Shown piece after piece: positions 8,534-11,098 of a stretch of 11,098 bases of DNA. Numbering within the stretch: the stretch's first letter is position 1; the number at the start of each line of letters is the position of its first letter. Source of the stretch: Phoronis ovalis (lineage: Eukaryota > Phoronida > Phoronidae); the NCBI GenBank assembly GCA_028565635.1, contig JAOXYB010056434.1, positions 1-11,098 on the forward strand. The letters run 5' to 3'. The notes beneath the pieces are model-generated. The model was not told the origin of the DNA. It did no database searches and was given only the letters and a program-made list of their open reading frames with translations. A program made the position numbers and the translations under genes.

Positions 8534-8763
8534 ATTCGGAGTACCAGAAACAATAATTTCGGATCAAGGAAGATAATTCGGTAACAAGGTGTTACATGGT
8601 ATGTGTCATCTGATGGAAATAGACCACAGAGTTACGTCTGCTTATCATCCGAAATGGGAACCCTTCGGAAGATGCTTTTGAAATATCTAGAGGAAGGTAA
8701 AGTAAAAGAATGGGATATGACGCTTTATGCATTACCTACATTCATTTATAAACACTTTATTGC

Positions 8764-8817
8764 GTAAGTCAATTTAATAATAAGTCCTGTATGTTATTTA
8801 AACTGTTGTAGTTGTAG
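8764..8817 (+). other. Putative intron in integrase remnant (GT-AG, 54 bp)
   Basis: The donor is TTGC followed by GTAAGT at 8764 and the acceptor is GTTGTAG ending at 8817. Removing it joins the frame that starts at 8663 (LRKMLLKYLEEG) directly in phase to EALMPIEIDRL, which supports it. It is very short but within the range of invertebrate introns. Confidence 0.55.
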
Positions 8818-9009
8818 GGAAGCTTTGATGCCAATTGAGATAGATAGATTAAGTTTGGTACCTCGTGGGACGAGAATGATGAAAACATGAGTCAGCCATT
8901 AAAATGTTACAGGCACGAAAAGAAACAATGTGGAAGGTGGGGGAAAACATAGAAAGTGCACAAGAAAGGCAAAAGATCTACGATCGTAGAAGCTCGTTAA
9001 AAAAAAGAG

Positions 9010-9152
9010 GCAAGTTTTCAAACTAGCACTATATTTCCATTGCTACTTGTATGTGTAGTGTACATATCTGTTTATACAGTGAAGGTTAAATTTTGTGATA
9101 ACAATTAATTTTGCTTTAATAGTATTTTTCGAACCATTAATTTATGTTACAG
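9010..9152 (+). other. Putative GC-AG intron in integrase remnant (143 bp)
   Basis: The donor reads GAG then GCAAGT at 9010, the consensus of the minor GC-AG class. The acceptor is TTTATGTTACAG ending at 9152. It separates the MLQARKETMWK linker from YSEEHEQVLYRNPRR. The upstream exon is one base out of phase, and a run of eight A at 8999-9006 is the likely place of the slip. Confidence 0.5.
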
Positions 9153-9539
9153 TATTCTGAAGAACATGAACAAGTTCTGTATCGGAACCCACGGCGAGTA
9201 GATCGAAAAGGTAGAAAAAACGAAGCGATATGGATGGGTCCGTATTCAATTCTTGAAATCTTTTCCAAGAGCGTATACAGCTTGAAGAACAAGAAGGGAA
9301 CATTCTTTCAAAACTTGTCAATGGAATCCATTTAAAAAGATATTATGAGTACGTATTTCTCAAGGTCATACATGTTTAGTTACTTTAATTTTTTAACAAT
9401 GTTTCTTTATTGTCAGTGTGACAAACAGTAAATTGTTATACGATCACTGTTTGCCATCATAATTGTAGCTCCTTCTTGGTAATAGATTTAGGGAATGCTT
9501 TGCGTTAAATTATTAATTAGTTCATATTTTCTCTTTCAG

Positions 9540-9619
9540 AGCATAGGCAAGTGATGATGTAAATACGTCGGATTCCACGGAGACCATCAAATCTCCCACT
9601 GAATCAGAAGAATTTTAGT
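9540..9619 (+). other. Possible last exon with acidic tail
   Basis: A strong acceptor (TATTTTCTCTTTCAG, ending 9539) precedes a short frame reading ASDDVNTSDSTETIKSPTES and ending in TAG at 9617-9619. It is rich in Ser, Thr, Asp and Glu and more GC-rich than its flanks. It may be the C-terminal tail of the integrase gene. The matching donor (GT at 9353) is weak, so this exon is tentative. Confidence 0.35.
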
Positions 9620-9696
9620 CTATAAACTTAAGTCAGATCAGAATTGGCAGTGCTCAATGTAAAATTAATTGTTCATTGATTGAAAAAGTGTTGAAA

Positions 9697-10082
9697 TGTA
9701 ACGTGGTAGTGTATTTAAGGTGTTTATATTGTGAAGTCTTAGAATAAATATTCTTAGAAAAAAATCATGTATACGCGTACGGTATGTTAATTTTCAATGA
9801 TGTTGTTTATAATGTTCTGATAGTGATTGTTCATGTTTAATTTGCGTAATACGTACATTGTCATTTTTTATCTCATAGTTTTTGCATTGTTGAAACCTAT
9901 CAGTTTTTTATTTTGTCTTTCTATTTTTCTTAACACCACTACGTTAGTTTGCTCCACAGAGGTCGCGCCTGGTCTCTCGTTTTGCGGCCATAGTGGATAT
10001 CAGTTCATTTGTTCAAACGCTTATAGTTTTAACGTTACACAATATAAATCCCGTATTCATATCGTGCAGTTATTAACTCTCG
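9697..10082 (+). repeat. Possible 5' LTR of a Ty3/Gypsy-type retrotransposon (borders uncertain)
   Basis: The stretch lies between a TGTAACG start-like word (9697) and the primer-binding site at 10083. It contains AATATAAAT near 10040, which could be a degraded polyadenylation signal. A clear CA end before the primer-binding site is not visible, and the partner 3' LTR lies outside the window, so the borders and the identification are inferred from position. The 89-codon open frame inside it (9827-10096) begins at TTG, is hydrophobic and T-rich, and is not considered a gene. Confidence 0.35.
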
Positions 10083-10104
10083 TGGTGGCAGCTTGATTCG
10101 AACC
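10083..10104 (+). promoter_or_regulatory. Primer-binding site, tRNA-Leu type
   Basis: TGGTGGCAGC is the exact complement of the CCA end plus acceptor stem of a common animal tRNA-Leu (GCTGCCACCA). It is followed, after an apparent 3-base loss, by GATTCGAACC, the complement of the T arm. Reverse transcriptase would start here from the tRNA 3' end. As I recall, the Steamer element of clams also uses a tRNA-Leu primer. The internal gap suggests a non-autonomous or decayed copy. Confidence 0.65.
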
Positions 10105-10255
10105 TCCGCCTGCTTCAATAAACAGAAGTAGCTCGCTCACGGTTACCGAATACAAAGAGGAACTTTGTGTCAAAACTATAGTTGATCCTCCGTTGTGGCA
10201 AGCACGTCGTGTATTTACTTATTAAACTGTGTATTGATAATACAAACTACTTAAT
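10105..10255 (+). other. Untranslated leader of the LTR element
   Basis: These are about 150 bases between the primer-binding site and the Gag start codon, with no open frame of note. In related elements this stretch carries packaging signals; none can be recognised here. Confidence 0.4.
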
Positions 10256-11098
10256 ATGGCTAATAACCGTGCACCAAAACAATGGCAATTAACCAAACAG
10301 GAGACAGTTATAAGTTTCGAGTCCTGGAAGAATAATCTGATTTATACCCTCTCATTGGATGATAAATTCACACCGTACCTAGCCGAGGGTAAGACATGGG
10401 GAAAACGAACTGTACATTCCCCACTCCGTGGTTTTATTGACGACGATGACAACATACCGGCAGCCCGCAGACGAACCGCTCGTCAAAAGGTTCATACTTT
10501 AGAACTTATGCTTGGACAGATCGCAAATTTCTGCACTGTCATCGCAAGGAATAGTATGGTCAAAACCAGTACCAGTTTAAAAAAACATTTGGCAACATAT
10601 ACGTCTGCATTATGGCTTTCAATCAAGCAGCGGTCATTTCCTAGATCTAGCTGACATTCGCCTGCAGCCGAGTGAACGTCCAGAAGACCTTTTCCAGAGA
10701 TACATGTATATGGCATTTTTCGAAGACAATCTATTGACATCAGAGGGAGGAGTGACCCACAATGGCGATCCAATTACCAACGACGAAGATTTAACTCCGT
10801 CCTTAGAAAATACCATCGTAGTCATGTGGCTCCAGGCTGTGCATCCCGGCCTTCCTTTATTAGTGAAACAGAAATATGGGGCCGAACTTAGGAACAAGAC
10901 CATCGCGTCCATCAAACCGGAGATCTCCCAAGCTCTCCCATCACTACTCGAGGAGTTAAGGACCATTGACGACACACGCGCCATGCGCACATTCACCACA
11001 AAATCACCTAGACCTACCAAACCCCCCGTAAATCATGCATCCTCTGCAAGTCTACCAACCGCCCAGGGTCTACCACACACTACCTCACAGAATGTCGA
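10256..11098 (+). pseudogene. Gag of a Ty3/Gypsy (mag/Steamer-like) retrotransposon, frameshifted, 3' end outside window
   Basis: Gag is the structural protein that forms the intracellular particle of the element. The first frame starts at ATG 10256, with A at -3 and G at +4, and ends at TGA 10652-10654. Homology leaves this frame at a run of seven A (10579-10585) and resumes one base over from about 10584, staying open to the window end. Landmarks are [11 protein letters not shown] (early helix), [19 protein letters not shown], then [49 protein letters not shown] and [17 protein letters not shown], with a Pro/Ser/Thr-rich linker near 11000-11098 as expected before a zinc knuckle and the pol region. 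A change of one A in the homopolymer would explain the shift. The TTTAAAA word there could only give a -1 slip, which is the wrong direction. The segment is distinctly richer in GC than the rest of the window. Confidence 0.75.

Larger units (their letters stand above)
8168..9349 (+). pseudogene. Decayed intron-containing integrase, GIN/Ginger-like or gypsy-like
   Basis: Integrases of this class cut and join element ends into host DNA with a D,D,E core. The pieces in order are: IGIDLV (8168-8185, first Asp at 8177-8179); GNKYLRVITDY and TKWVDVK in a second frame (about 8200-8262); AIKSKKAE in a third; FGVPETIISDQGR (8535-8573, second Asp at 8562-8564) followed by a TAA stop; AYHPK (about 8640-8654); LRKMLLKYLEEG (8663-8698); EALMPIEIDRLSL (8819-8857); MLQARKETMWKVGENIE (8904-8954); then VLYRNPRRVDRKGRK and WMGPYSI, a GPY/F motif (9237-9245). 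The final NGIHLKRYYE lies one frame over (9320-9349). The NGxxER segment with the catalytic Glu is missing between 8655 and 8662. Plausible introns separate the pieces. Introns favour a GIN/Ginger-type transposon or domesticated copy over an LTR element, where genomic RNA must stay unspliced. It cannot encode an active enzyme. Confidence 0.75.

Noticed and set aside
9827-10096. 89-codon hydrophobic open frame
   Set aside because: It starts at TTG, lies in the putative LTR and runs into the primer-binding site. Its hydrophobicity follows from T-richness.
10576-10586. Programmed -1 frameshift site in Gag
   Set aside because: The heptamer is in the right phase for a -1 slip, but the downstream homology lies in the +1 frame. 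Gag would also not normally shift in its middle.
10492-11020. Two minus-strand open frames of 93 and 128 codons
   Set aside because: They lie antisense to the recognisable Gag and result from its GC-richer composition.
1-11098. CRISPR arrays, rRNA or intact tRNA genes
   Set aside because: No regularly spaced identical repeats and no cloverleaf were found. The only tRNA-like sequence is the primer-binding site.

Overview
The window looks like nuclear DNA from an invertebrate animal. It is AT-rich and mostly non-coding, has GT-AG style introns, and carries a clade-B-like serpin, a Ty3/Gypsy-type Gag and a cellular-style integrase remnant. The Gag resembles mag-lineage elements of molluscs, the Steamer-like group, so a mollusc or another lophotrochozoan is my best guess. 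That guess rests on remembered family resemblance, not on a search. I see no intact conserved gene anywhere in the window.

Positions 1-5508 are gene-poor. They hold dispersed and simple repeats: a GTGAATG-rich cluster (1590-1733), an exact 12-bp minisatellite with a G-quadruplex-prone minus strand (2517-2564) next to a CpG-dense patch, and two copies of a dispersed repeat (3895-4080 and 4299-4624), the second with rough terminal inverted repeats. Segments at 283-380 and 735-850 match the flank of the serpin further along.

Positions 5509-6663 (minus strand) hold a serpin in one reading frame of normal family length (384 codons plus stop). It is interrupted by two in-frame stops, TAG at codon 205 and TAA at codon 354. 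The reactive-centre hinge and the C-terminal serpin signature are preserved. Its 5' flank (about 6676-6790) is a copy of 735-850, and part of it is repeated again in inverted orientation at 6927-6980.

Positions 7043-7400 hold short tandem and dispersed repeats with small hairpins.

Positions about 8168-9619 (plus strand) hold a decayed integrase gene split by short introns. It keeps a first catalytic-Asp motif (GID), an SDQGR motif and a GPY/F motif. It has lost the NGxxER glutamate segment and carries several frameshifts and stops. Introns in an integrase suggest a GIN/Ginger-type DNA transposon, or a host gene derived from one, more than an LTR retrotransposon.

Positions from about 9697 to the window end appear to be the 5' end of a separate LTR retrotransposon: a possible LTR, a primer-binding site matching the 3' end of tRNA-Leu (10083-10104), and a Gag open to the window edge but shifted once at a run of seven A. 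The Gag DNA is clearly richer in GC than the rest of the window. The three protein remnants look independent of each other. The common theme is a transposon-rich stretch with a recently disabled serpin.
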